A DNA stretch of 64,000 nucleotides from Cavia porcellus. Taxonomy: Eukaryota; Chordata; Mammalia; Rodentia; Caviidae. The stretch spans positions 11,531,501 through 11,595,500 of the forward strand of contig NW_026947506.1 in assembly GCF_034190915.1 (NCBI RefSeq), in the 5' to 3' direction. A program made the translations under genes and the position numbers. Positions 36,037 through 46,479 of this stretch are shown here, in pieces. The notes below the pieces were generated by a model. It worked only from the letters and a program-made list of their open reading frames with translations, did no database searches and was not told the origin of the DNA. The number at the start of each line of letters is the position of its first letter. Positions within the stretch are counted from its first letter, which is position 1.

Positions 36037-36541
36037 TGTCGCGAGTGTCTAGTGCACTCGGGACCCCGGGAAGAGACACACGAAATCAGGACACGGGGGA
36101 TGCAGAGCAGAGAAAACAGCAATTGCTACTGCATGCTGTACTTTATTTTTAGGTTCTTATATAGTGAACCGGATCAACTCACAGTGCACAGACGATTATC
36201 GTGAAATAGCACATTTTGTGACAAGCTTTGTGATAAACTACAATGTTATCTAAACTATCTAAGTTAAGCAAGCAAGCATAACCAGTTCTTCTTGCCCCAA
36301 TAACCCAGGAGGAACACCATTAACCCAAGAATGTTTTTAATTATGTTTGTTCTTTCTAGCCACCTGAAGGTCGGCCACTTCCTTCTAGCTCTGTAAACAC
36401 AGCCTAGTCACGCATCATGAGACAAGAGGGAAGAACATTTTCTTCTCTTGGGTCCAGCTTTCCTACCCAGTCTCTGTTCTCATGCTGGGGCTGATGTTAT
36501 CACAGACTATGAGAGGGCCACGCTCCTTAGGCGACACCACA
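36037..36541 (-). repeat. Provirus 5' LTR
   Basis: 505 bp, pairing with 28583-29075 and carrying 12 additional bases close to its outer end (about 36527-36538). The outer terminus TGTGG meets the target duplication exactly only if this extra piece is counted as LTR. Confidence 0.93.
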
Positions 36542-36547
36542 CCTAAA
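36542..36547 (+). other. Provirus target-site duplication, right
   Basis: 'cctaaa', identical to 28577-28582. Confidence 0.88.
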
Positions 36548-37358
36548 CACTGAAACCATGGTAAATCAGGAGCAATAAAGAACCCCAATCTTAAACTGGC
36601 ATAATGGCACATACATGTCCAAACAATAGTCCATAAGGTTCACATCATCCTGAGCAACATAGTAAGATACGATCTCAAATTTTAAAAACAAATATTGAAA
36701 ATTGAAAATTTGGGGGTACACAGTTCAGCAAATTTCCATTTTTTTCTACAATAAAATCATCAAGTACACCTTAAAATCTATGAAAAACTTTACAAATTAC
36801 ACTGATGTTAAAAAGAGAGTGAAAAATACAGGTCAGTGTAGGTGATTGCCAGCAACTGGTACAAATTGCAAACATCAGGCAGTGTTCTTATGAACACTGA
36901 AATGGTGTTGTATAGATCTTAAAAACAACACATTCTGAATCAGAATTTAGTAAATTCATCTTTTTTTTTTTTTTTTGTATTTTTACTGGTACCAGGGATC
37001 GAACTCACGACCACATGCTTGCAAGGCAGGTGCTTATGCTACTGAGGAGGCAAATCCCCAGCCCCCTAAATTCATCTTTTATAACACTGATACCTCACAA
37101 TTTAGGTTTGCCTTCAATTCATTAGTTCAGTGTATTAGGAAAAAGCAACAATAATTACAAATAGAATAAAGTAAATGCATTTTAGTACCAACCAATTTCC
37201 CAAAAGCAACTGAGAAAACTTCCTTTTGAATTGTTGTTACTGATAAATCATACTATCATTTGTACTTCCTGGAGATATTACTACAATTCTTGATATGCTT
37301 TTGGAGACAATTTATGCTCTAGCTAGTCTGGAGCCATCAGAAATTCACAGTAGTATGG
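36548..37358. other. Gene B downstream flank
   Basis: Non-coding sequence with an eroded B1-like stretch near 36600-36680 and one ID SINE. The part 37200-37350 is inverted-homologous to 7255-7375 behind gene A, so the gene duplication reached beyond the poly-A site. Confidence 0.6.
36965..37066 (-). repeat. ID-type SINE with target duplication
   Basis: Reverse orientation: a T-run, 'accagggatcgaactcacga', 'gcttgcaaggcaggtgctta' and 'caaatccccagccccc'. It is flanked by 'taaattcatctttt' at 36951-36964 and 37067-37080. Confidence 0.9.
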
Positions 37359-38142
37359 TTTATTTTTGGTACATGTGGTGGAAAAATTAACAATAAATTA
37401 AAAATCAATGCAATACAAACATGACAAAATTTGGATGGCAAGAAAACATAAATGTTTATGTAAATGATAATACTGGCTCCAGTAAGAAAGAACAGACAAC
37501 ACTATGTACATGACATGATAGACAATGATGTTAGGATATAAGCAGGTATCTTGTCACAATATGAATAACACGACATTTGCCAGTCTACAAATTGTGAAAG
37601 AGAACTCAACTTTATCAAAAATACATACTCATAAGCCCCTGAAATTGTGCATCTTAATATAAAATGTAGCATCAAATTCAGAAACATCATTTGTTACACT
37701 GAAGATGAAGTATAAAAGCATGAAGCATCAAAAATTTAACAAAAACAGAGGCAAAATCCCAACAATTAACAAAAATAATAGTGGTCTATATCTCCCAATT
37801 TTAAAGACAAAACATTAATTACACAGACACTAACCATACTTGAAAGTAAAAAGTGCATTTCAATTCATGTTTAATTAAAACACAATATGGTTACGCACAG
37901 ACACTCAAGAATGTGAATTTATGTCAACTCAGTATTTTTATATTAAATACTACAGGTACAAAATCTAGATATTTATAAATAAATGATTTAATGAAAACCA
38001 CACAACATATGTACTTGAGGAGAGCTCCACCTCAGATTTGTATTTTCTGGAACATTTGTGAAGAAATACATCAAACATCCTGTACTAATTTCTTTTGGTC
38101 TTCACATGAGAAATTTTCACCATATTTTCAAAAAAAGAAAAA
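37359..38142 (-). terminator. Gene B 3'UTR and poly-A signal
   Basis: TTTATT at 37359-37364 is AATAAA on the minus strand, at the place aligned with the signal of gene A. The AT-rich stretch up to 37810 aligns inverted to 6740-7250. The cleavage site is not visible directly. Confidence 0.6.
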
Positions 38143-38300
38143 AAAAATTTTTTTTTTTTAGATAGGATCTCACTATGCAATTCAGGTGGCCCTTGAGCTT
38201 ACTTTGTAGCCCAGGCTGGTCTTGAACTCACAACAATCCTCCTGCTTCAGTCTCCCAACTGCTGGGATTACAGGCCTGTGCCACCATGCCCATCTCAAAA
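38143..38300 (-). repeat. B1 SINE
   Basis: Reverse orientation: a T-run, 'gataggatctcactatgcaa', 'aggctggtcttgaactcaca' and 'aactgctgggattacaggcc'. It lies in the 3'UTR region of gene B. Confidence 0.88.
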
Positions 38301-38434
38301 AGATTATATATATAAAGTATCTACCCATTGAGGCTTTCATGTGTTTCAAAATGTGTGTGAACAGGCATCCTTCCCACGTTACTTACCCTTCTTTTATATA
38401 CATAACAATCATTTTATGTGCTAAAAGTATTCAC

Positions 38435-38531
38435 ACATTACTTACATACATGATTAATTCTCAGTATGAGTTTGTTCATGTACATTACATTCACTGTGAC
38501 TGCTAAAAGCTTTGCCACATTGCTTACATAA
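38435..38531 (-). pseudogene. Ninth finger of gene B, beyond the stop
   Basis: Directly after the TGA at 38534-38532, in the same frame, the sequence continues LCKQCGKAFSSHSEC then NVHEQTHTEN and a TAA. It is a near-complete C2H2 finger excluded from the protein by one stop in the linker. Confidence 0.85.
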
Positions 38532-39360
38532 TCAGTGTTTCTTCCCTGTGTGAATTCTTTCATGTGTTCGCCAATGGCTGTTCGTACTGAAAGCTTTCCC
38601 ACATTGTTCACACACATAGGGTTTCTCCCCAGTGTGAATTCTTTCGTGTATATGACAAGATCTGCCTGTGGTGAAAGCCTTCCCACATTGCTTACATACA
38701 TACGGTTTCTCTCCTGTGTGAATTCGCTCATGTATTTTTCGATCATTGTATCTGTTGAAAGCTTTTCCACATTGCTTACATACATAGGGTTTCTCTCCAG
38801 TGTGAAGTCTTTCATGTATTTTACAATATCCATTTGTGGTAAAAGCTTTCCCACATTGCTTACACATATATGGTTTCTCCCCAGTGTGAGTTCTTTCATG
38901 AATTCGACAGTGAGTGTTTCTGCTGAAAGTTTTCCCACATTGCTTGCACATATATGGTTTCTCCCCAGTATGAGTTCTTTCATGTGTTTGACAATGACGT
39001 TTTGTGCTGAAAGCCTTTCCACATTGATTACACACATAGGGTTTCTCCCCAGTGTGAAGTCTTTCATGCATTTGACAATTTCCACGTGTGCTGAATGCTT
39101 TCTCACAGTGCTTACATACATAGGGCTTCTGTCCAGTGTGAATTCTTTCATGTATTTGACAATATCCACGTGTTGTGAAAGCTTTCCCACATTGCTTACA
39201 TACATAACGTTTCTCTCCATTGCAGCGTGTTTCATGGATCTGAACATCATTGTGTGTGTCTGTTTCTTTCACATCCACATTTCCATCTGGAGTACAAGGA
39301 AATGTTTCTTCGTACTGATTCCAAGTTTTATGTCTATTGCATTTCTCAATTTTGCCATTT
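38532..39360 (-). CDS. KRAB zinc-finger gene B, 8-finger exon
   Basis: The terminal exon starts after a 'cttacag' acceptor at 39361 and completes an Arg codon with the linker exon, in the same phase as gene A. It reads RNGKIEKCNRHKTWNQY, then VKETDTHNDVQIHE, then eight C2H2 fingers with HTGEKPY linkers (about 39210-38545), ending HTGKKH and TGA at 38534-38532. The product should be a short nuclear KRAB repressor, a paralogue of gene A. Helix position 4 is Cys in six fingers, Arg in finger 6 and Trp in finger 8, never Leu. The premature end in the linker after finger 8 makes the array much shorter than in gene A. Splice sites and frame are intact, so it may still be expressed. Confidence 0.9.
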
Positions 39361-40490
39361 CTGTAAGAGGAAAAATCACAATGAAATGGGTTTCTGTATT
39401 AATGATTTACCAGAGCAAGTTCTGTTTTGATGCCAGCTAAGAAATCTGGACAATTAATTAATTGAATGCCTTGCAGGATACATTTGTAATAGTCATTTCC
39501 AAAAGAGTAGTATTCACTGGGGAATGTTGAAGTTGATATATATTGAAATACAGAATGTTAAGCTTCATTTTGGACAGTGGTACATATATGGATCACACAT
39601 TGACCATTCTGATCCCTTTTCCCCCCATGGCTCTGCCCCTTCTCTCCTTACCCTGTTTGTCATTTCCTTGTCCAAAAGGTCTGTCTTTCCTTTCTCTATC
39701 ACCTCTCTTTTTATTTTGCTCTATCATTTTTATTTTGGTTTCTCAAGGAAGAGAAAGCATGTGACATTTCCCATTTGTAGCTGTTATTTCACTGAATTTT
39801 ATGGGAAGAAGACCAACCTATTTCTTTTGGCAAATGACACATTATTTATTTTTTGGCTGATTATATAGCATATTTACTTTTTCTTTTCAGTGCAGGGAAT
39901 GAAACATAGATATTAGGACAAAAATCTCTAGCTTTTTTATTTCTTATTTAGAGAAATTGTCCATGATGTTTAAAGTGTTCTGGGAGAGCTTCAACTTGTC
40001 ATTCTGAAAAATCTGCTTCCAAGAGTGCTGGATTTATAATAATAAACAGTCACCTGGAGCCTACAAACGATTTTCTTTATCCAAAAATCCAGTGATAAAG
40101 AATTTTAAATCAGAATGGACTGAGTTCTTTGGAGAATGGCTTGAAAACACATATCGAATAACTAGCATTCAGTTTTACTTTGAACACTGCTTCCAGGTTA
40201 GCAATGTTTAGATACTGAATGTGTCAGATTCACATGTATCCGTAATTAGAGATGCTAAACAAGGGTTGCTGTCAAAATTGAAAATTTTTTTCATTTTCAT
40301 CTATACACAATACCTATGTAACTTCAGACATTTTCATGATGCAACTATCAGATTATACATACTCAAGCTATATAAACCTTTGGAGAATATTTTTGACATT
40401 AAATTGAACTTCATCTCATTTCTTTGGCTGTCACGTTTCTGCTCACACAGACTCCTGAGGACCATCCTCCTCCTTGTGAGGGCAAATTAC
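39361..40490 (-). other. Intron of gene B
   Basis: Non-coding sequence between linker and zinc-finger exon, about as long as the matching intron of gene A (1.13 versus 1.35 kb). No SINE stands out. Confidence 0.6.
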
Positions 40491-40551
40491 CTTAAATATC
40501 TCCAGTAAATTTCGCATTCTTTTCCAACTTCATGGTTATTCCCAAGTCTTC
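40491..40551 (-). CDS. KRAB zinc-finger gene B, short linker exon
   Basis: 61 bp between an 'attcag' acceptor and a 'gtaatt' donor on the minus strand. With the split Gly codon it reads GRLGNNHEVGKECEIYW then RYLR, and leaves two bases for the Arg codon of the finger exon. Length, phase and splice words match 2634-2694 of gene A. Confidence 0.87.
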
Positions 40552-40696
40552 CTGAATTGTAGACATAGAAATGTAAGGACTCATTATAATAATACATACA
40601 AATTAATACATTCCAATTAGACTAATGATAAAATGTAAACAGGTCAGAGCTATACTTCAAACTGTTTTAATGTTCTTTTTAATAAAGCTGCACTCA

Positions 40697-40879
<183 letters not shown>

Positions 40880-40954
40880 CTACAGGATCATACATATATT
40901 TCTCAAAGGAAGGTTGAGACTCATAACCTGGGATATCTTATCTCCTCTCCTAAT

Positions 40955-41130
40955 ATGTTGAATTGAGACAAGGGTGGTGATGCACCCTTGTAATTCCCTT
41001 GTAATGCTGTAATTCCAGCATTCAGGAAGCTGAGGCCTGATGAATGAAATGAGTTCAAGAGCACTGTATATCCACAATGAGTCCAAAGCCAACCTGAACT
41101 ACAAGGAGAGATCTGTCTCAATAATATAAA
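40955..41130 (+). repeat. B1 SINE, diverged
   Basis: 'ggtggtgatgcacccttgta', 'gcattcaggaagctgaggcc', 'aacctgaactacaaggagag' and 'atctgtctcaataatataaa' match B1 in the plus orientation. Confidence 0.75.
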
Positions 41131-41509
41131 GTGAAATACAACACAATACAACAGCTGAATAGAGGCTGAATTCTTCAGTCATAATTACATGCCTTGGTCA
41201 TTCATCCCAAATAGATGCACTTTTTTTTAACAGCAATTCTGATGCTACATTGCACCTCACTGCTACTGAAAGAGCAGAATAGGAGCACTGGTTCTTTTGC
41301 TGGGTCACTGCCAGGGTATTCAGCATTGTCTCTAAGGCAGACCTCACAGTGGGAGCCTACAAGACCACCATATCCGCAGATATGGGACAGATGAAAATCC
41401 AGTGAAATAATTTGATATCCTACAGATAATATCTCTTTGCAAATCTTATTATTTATGGCACTGAGTGCTTCTTTCTTTGATACACTTAAGCAGCAATTTG
41501 AAACTTAAA

Positions 41510-42140
41510 TTTGGGGTCAGCGCCATTGGTTCCAGAGGCTGGATGGCCTGTGGTGTGTGTCCCACACCATCTCCTGAGCCTAGCTAGTTTGGGACCCTCG
41601 CTGGGTCCCGAACAGGGAATTTCATAGCTTCCTCTTGCGCTGGACTAGCTCAGCAGGTCTTGAACCCGCTTGTAAAGGTCTTGCCACTCCCTGCTGGGCT
41701 TGGCAGACTCTGGAGTTCTGGGCCTGCCAGCACCATCCATTCCAGAGGCTGGGTGGCCTGCGGTGAGTGTCCTTACACCATCTCCCAAGCCCAGCTAGCT
41801 TGGGACCCTCACTTGGCCCCGGACAGGGAATTTCGCAGCTTCCTGTTGCACTGGACCAGCTGAGTGGGTCTTGAACTGGCCTGTGCAGGTCTCGGCACTC
41901 CCTGCCAGGCTTGGCAGACTCTGGAGTTCAGAGTCGGCCAGCGTCACTGGTTCCAGAGGATGGGTGGCCTGGGGTGAGTGTCCCCGCACCATCCTCCTGA
42001 GTCCAGCTATTTTGGGATCATCGCTCGGCCCTGGACAGGGAACTTCTCGGCTTCCTGTTGCACTGGACCAGCTTGGTGAGTCTTGAGCCGGCCTGCCCGA
42101 CCTCCAGTGACTCTCTCTCAATCCCGGGAACTGGGCAGCC
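41510..42140 (+). repeat. L1 5'UTR tandem monomers, ~211-bp period
   Basis: The word 'tccagagg' with its surroundings recurs at 41531, 41741 and 41952 (steps of 210 and 211). Each unit carries 'ttggcagactctggagtt' and a 'cttcctgttgcactgg'-like segment. About three units, the last partial. Unit length and sequence differ from the ~334-bp monomers of copy c. By position it was the L1 promoter. Confidence 0.85.
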
Positions 42141-42596
42141 AGAGTCCCAGGAGCTGAGGGCATAGAAGAGGATTTCCAACAGGCCCAGGAGAAGCCTTGA
42201 AATAACACTTGAAACACAGAAATATAGCAAAATAACAAAACAAAAGACCAAATTACAATCTCAAACCTTCAGCCCATCCCGGAAAACTTAGGAGCTATGT
42301 ACATAGAAGAAAATATAAACCATACATCTCAAATATCGGACATAATAGCAACTGAAATAAAGAAGCAACTCTGGGAAGCTTTAAAGGAATTCAAACTAGA
42401 AATAATCTCCCAGGTAAAAGAAGAAATAATAAAAGAAAAGAGAGAGATGCTGAACATATCTGAAGACACAGTTAAAAAATTGCAGGAACTAAATAAAAAG
42501 GTAGACTCCCTGGATAAACAATATAAGAAACAAACAGAATACATAAAGCAGATGCAAAGAGATATACAGGAAATCAAAAGTTCCACTGAAGGTTGT

Positions 42597-42612
42597 AAAA
42601 ACCGCTCCAATG
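42597..42612 (+). other. Half-LINE target-site duplication, left
   Basis: 'aaaaaccgctccaatg', 16 bases, identical to 45772-45787. Confidence 0.93.
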
Positions 42613-45600
42613 GGACTTCCGGGAGAACATGGCGGACAGATAACAGCAACTACCGGAGGCTCTCTGAAAGACTCGGCTCAGAAGCCAGGAATGGTGCGGA
42701 CTAAGGAGACATAAGCAGGTGGAGATATGCTCTGCTGACTCAGGAACGAACTGGGCTGAGAGAAGCCAACTTGGAATGCAGTCCTGGTGCTAAAACAGGA
42801 ACCGAAAAGACTCGGTGTGGAGGCTGGAACCGCGCCATTGTAAGCCGCGATTTGGGTTTCCCGCCGCACGGCGGCTGGCTGCCTCTACAGCGGCTCGGCA
42901 AGGAAAGAGACGCGCAGAAGCTCTGAGAACGGCAATCTGCGAACGGCAGGGAGGCGTGCACTGACTTGTGGTGAGGTGAGTGAGTGAGAGAAACTGACAC
43001 TCTACCACAGTTTGACTCCAGCAGAGGACTTTCTGGGCCCGAGCAGTCCTGCGGGAGCAGGGCACGGTGGCGACTCCTGCCACACATCCCCCTCTCGGGT
43101 GGGATTGGTGAAAAGTGCCTGGCCTGCGTGACGCTGCCAGCAGACCTGGTAGGCTGTCCCAACCCAGATCCCAGAGCCTGACGGTAGCCGGGAGGGGAGA
43201 CGCGTAGGCTGCCTGTTCCGTAACTCCCTGGTGCGCAGCGGTGAGCGGGAACACCTAGCTGGTGCAATTCGATCAGGCTGTGGCTGACTGGGAGAGAAGC
43301 TGGGCCTCTTATATAAGCTTTCATATATAAGGAACAGAGAAGAAGAGGCAGAATGGGAAGAGGCAGCAACAAGAAAGGCTCCTCGGCCCCCAATTCTGAG
43401 AAACAGGCAATAGCAGACACCGCACCAATACACATAAGGCACCATATAGAGAGCCTCATAGACCAATTCAGGAATGAAGTTATCAATGACCTGAAGCTAG
43501 AAGTATGCAGAATAGTTAGAGAAATGCTAAGTACCACCCAAGAAAAAACAGGTGGTGGAATGGAAGAACAGAAAAAAAGGGGAGAATTGTTGGATGGAGA
43601 AAACAGAGAAAGCATAGAATACGTGAAGCAGGTTCAAAGGGACTACCAAGATACTAAGAAGTCTATAGAAGACTGGCATAACAGCTTGAAAGAAACTAAG
43701 GACAGACTATCTGAACTGGAGGGCAGACTTGTAATATGGGAGAATGAAATGAAAAACTTCTTAAAAATAACAAAGAAACAAACAGCAATAATACAAAGAC
43801 AAGAAGATGATAAGAGGATCCATAACTTAAGGATTAAGAACATAAAAGAAGAAGTAGGGACACAAACAAGTGAACTACAAAAGCTACTCACAGAAATAAT
43901 CCAGGAGAATTTTCCTAATTTAGCAAAGGGTAAAGATACTCAGATCTATGAGGCATACAGGACCCCAGCTACCTACAACCCAAACAGAGCAACACCCAGG
44001 CATATAATAAAAAAAATTCCAGAAATTCAATACAAGAACAGAATATTAAAAGCTGTAAGAGACAAGAAACAGACCACTTACAAGGGAACACCCATCAGAA
44101 TTACAGCAGATTTCTCTGCACAAACCATCAAATCACGAAGAGCGTGGGGGGAAATAATTCAAGCATTGAAAGATAATAATCTCCAGCCAAAATTGAGATA
44201 TCCTGCACAACTGTCCCTGGAAATTGATGGAAAAACAAGGTGCTTCCAGGATAAAGAGGAACTGGGGGAATTTGCAACCACCAATTCAACTCTACAGAGA
44301 GTATTGCAGGATATTCTAAATAAAGAAAAATACAAAGAATCCAGAAATAATGGCAGAGAGGCCACAGCGAATGGAGCAGAGAACAAAATGAAGAAGACAA
44401 ACTGACAGCTACTGACAGAAAAAGAGCTTAACAGAAATGAGGCAGAGAAGATTGGATGATAGGAACAGCCATTTTGGAGAAAATGACATCTTAATAGGTA
44501 ATACTGATTTAGTATCATCTTGTTTTGAAGTCTCATCTAGCTTACGTCCTTCTGTCTCCAATGGTCTAAATAGGCTGTATCTTATTGGATTTTATTATGT
44601 ATGATAGTATAAGCAAAAACCTTTTAAAGACAAGGAGATTATACAGAAACCATTGTTCATTTTCTGTTAGTCGATTCTAAATACTCTGCAATGCTGTCAT
44701 TCTCTTGAATGGTTTTACATTGTTTTGATATACTTAATGCTACAGTATACGAAGTTGTACTCAAGGATTTCAAAGAAAGAAACAATATGGTAACTACTTT
44801 TAGGTTAGGATTATCTGGTGGTGAAACACTATTCTGCTTAAATGGTTATGTTTTGATCTGCGCTGTTTCGTTGTTATACCCTCTTTTATCTCAATCTCCA
44901 CTCCATTATTTACTTTTTTATCTTTATCCTTTTAATTAAAGAAAAAAAATAGCAGGATATATTATAGTAACCCACTTTGACTTTTCATTACCTTGATTTA
45001 AAGCCCTGTATTACTCTCACCATCTGGTTTTTAACTGATATTCCCCTATTCTGTTTTGCTGGATAGTATCAGGCTCGAAAGTTTAGGCATCAGCTGTGAA
45101 GATAATGAGATGCATTATGACGCCCATTCTTGTTGACTTTTATCTACTTTTGAAGACCTACAATGTCTCCAATGTTTTGGTTTTGTCAGTTTTATTCTTT
45201 ACTGTTTTGTTCAATTGTATTATAACTAATGATATAGGCAATTCTATTAGAGATAGCGGGAGGCATTATGGTAACCATTGTTGATCACCTTGTATTATGT
45301 TTTTACATTATCTATAATGTCCACCCTTTTGACTTGACAGATTCTGTTCTGTTATGTCACATTTGGTTTTACTCTCTTCCAAAAAAGTAATAAGAACCGA
45401 GGGAGCAATGAAACCCAAAATGTGTAATAGTCATGGTACAAAAGAAAGGAAAAGAAAGTGCTCCAAACTATATAACTGCATCTATATTTAAGTGTATAAG
45501 ATAGAAAATGATATCACAGAGTTTTATTGGATCAATGAACAGAACTGTTTGCAGTATCATTGATGGAATGTCCACTTTACAAGCTTTAATTTTGTGACTT

Positions 45601-45771
45601 GAACAATTATTTCTAAGATGACAATATGTAATCCATTAACTAGTGATTTCCTACTCTTCATTTTTTTCTGTAAATCTGTATAACTTGTACCCTTTCCCTG
45701 CTTTTTTTTTCTTTTCTCCTTAAATAAAATAAAATAAAAATAAAAAAAAAAAAACAAAAAAAAAAACAACA
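42613..45771 (+). mobile_element. ORF2-less half-LINE (HAL1-like) retrotransposon
   Basis: A 3159-bp element bounded by a perfect 16-bp target duplication and ending in an A-rich tail (from ~45721). Layout: a G+C-rich 740-bp 5'UTR (42613-43352) beginning 'ggacttccgggag' and followed at once by 'aacatggcgg', resembling the YY1-site start of some L1 promoters; an intact ORF1 (43353-44405); then a ~1.3-kb 3'UTR. From 44462 on, the 3'UTR aligns to the L1 3'UTR of copy d (50377-51605). There is no endonuclease or reverse transcriptase sequence at all, so it must have been mobilised by ORF2p of an L1 in trans. HAL1 is the known name for such ORF1-only L1 derivatives. It interrupts ORF1 of copy d, so it is younger than that copy. 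Confidence 0.9.
43353..44405 (+). CDS. Half-LINE ORF1 protein, intact
   Basis: 350 codons with no break, starting MGRGSNKKGSSAPNSE and ending ENKMKKTN. The length is that of a full L1 ORF1p. A basic N-terminus is followed by a long charged coiled coil (about residues 45-150, ESIEYVKQVQRDYQDTKKS onward). An RRM-like part follows (HNLRIKNIKEE, ~152-162), then the C-terminal RNA-binding domain with TPRHIIKKIPEIQYKNR, RITADFSAQTIKSRRAWGE and the Lys-rich tail. ORF1p trimerises through the coil and coats LINE RNA as a chaperone. Sequence differs clearly from the ORF1 of copies a-d, so it is its own lineage. Openness suggests either youth or selection while active. Confidence 0.9.
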   Translation: MGRGSNKKGSSAPNSEKQAIADTAPIHIRHHIESLIDQFRNEVINDLKLEVCRIVREMLSTTQEKTGGGMEEQKKRGELLDGENRESIEYVKQVQRDYQDTKKSIEDWHNSLKETKDRLSELEGRLVIWENEMKNFLKITKKQTAIIQRQEDDKRIHNLRIKNIKEEVGTQTSELQKLLTEIIQENFPNLAKGKDTQIYEAYRTPATYNPNRATPRHIIKKIPEIQYKNRILKAVRDKKQTTYKGTPIRITADFSAQTIKSRRAWGEIIQALKDNNLQPKLRYPAQLSLEIDGKTRCFQDKEELGEFATTNSTLQRVLQDILNKEKYKESRNNGREATANGAENKMKKTN

Positions 45772-45787
45772 AAAAACCGCTCCAATG
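45772..45787 (+). other. Half-LINE target-site duplication, right
   Basis: 'aaaaaccgctccaatg', identical to 42597-42612, preceded by the A-rich tail. Confidence 0.93.
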
Positions 45788-46479
45788 AAAGTGAAGATAA
45801 AATTTCAGACCTAGCAGGCAAGATAGCAGCTAGTGAAAGGAAAGGAAAGATCTTGTAAATATAACAAGAAATCAGGAAATAACAATTCAACAGCTGAAAG
45901 ATGATGCAAAGAAAAACAACATAAGATTGATAGGGATAAATGAAAAAGGGACCAACATAAAGGATGTCAAGAGGATATTTAGAGAATAGCTGAAAATTTC
46001 CCAAACATGAGAGTGGAAACTGATACCAGGATCAGTGAAGTATACGGAACTCCAAATAGCTATAAGATATAAAACTACACCCAGACATATCATAATCAGC
46101 ATTCCAGAAATCCAACAAAAGAATAGAAAATTAAAAGCTGTCAGAGAGAAAAGACAGATCACTTATAAAGGAAAATCTATTAGAATCACAGCAGACTTCT
46201 CAGCACAAACAATAAAGTCAAGAGCATGGAGTGAAATATTTCAGATCCTAAAGGAAAATGATTTCCAACCTAGACTGATATACCCTGAAAAACTGCCCTT
46301 CAAAATGGATGGAGAAATAAGATACTTCCATGACAAAGAACAGCTGAAGAACTTCATGATCACCAAGCCAACCCTGCAAAGAATAATGAAAGACAGTTTA
46401 GATACACATAGGAAAAAACCACTAAGCAAAGCAGACAATTAAACAGAACAGAAAGATAAAGATGCAACAGCAGAAAGAT

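Larger units (their letters stand above)
28583..36541 (-). mobile_element. ERVK-type (betaretrovirus-like) endogenous provirus
   Basis: A complete proviral structure on the minus strand: 5'LTR 36541-36037, primer site 36034-36017, splice donor near 35995, gag, dUTPase-protease, reverse transcriptase-RNase H, integrase, env, polypurine tract and 3'LTR 29075-28583. It has a perfect 6-bp target duplication. Class assignment rests on the Lys-type primer site, a dUTPase fused ahead of the protease, the gag layout and the env transmembrane style. The LTRs differ at about 11 of ~490 aligned positions (hand count), so insertion is not very recent. gag is open; the other genes carry stops or frameshifts, so the copy is defective. 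It sits between two KRAB zinc-finger genes, about 0.8 kb beyond the 3' end of gene B. Confidence 0.95.
42232..46442 (+). pseudogene. L1 copy d ORF1 remnant, split by insertion
   Basis: The first part is open at 42297-42612 (MYIEENINHTSQISD and the coiled coil up to STEGCKNRSN). The start codon aligned with other copies is ATA at 42232. The half-LINE inserts after 42612. The second part resumes after the target duplication at 45788 and its RNA-binding half is open at 46035-46442, with RITADFSAQTIKSR. Confidence 0.85.

Noticed and set aside
38535..39440. 301-codon plus-strand frame opposite the gene B finger exon (and similar frames opposite gene A)
   Set aside because: Antisense shadow of the finger repeat; repeated SFPTLLTY-type units, no known domain.
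42740..43615. 291-codon minus-strand frame across the half-LINE 5'UTR
   Set aside because: G+C-rich antisense frame overlapping the real ORF1 start; no homology recognised.
43353..45771. Half-LINE as a processed pseudogene of a cellular coiled-coil gene
   Set aside because: The protein has the L1 ORF1p RNA-binding core, and the tail is an L1 3'UTR; it is a LINE derivative.
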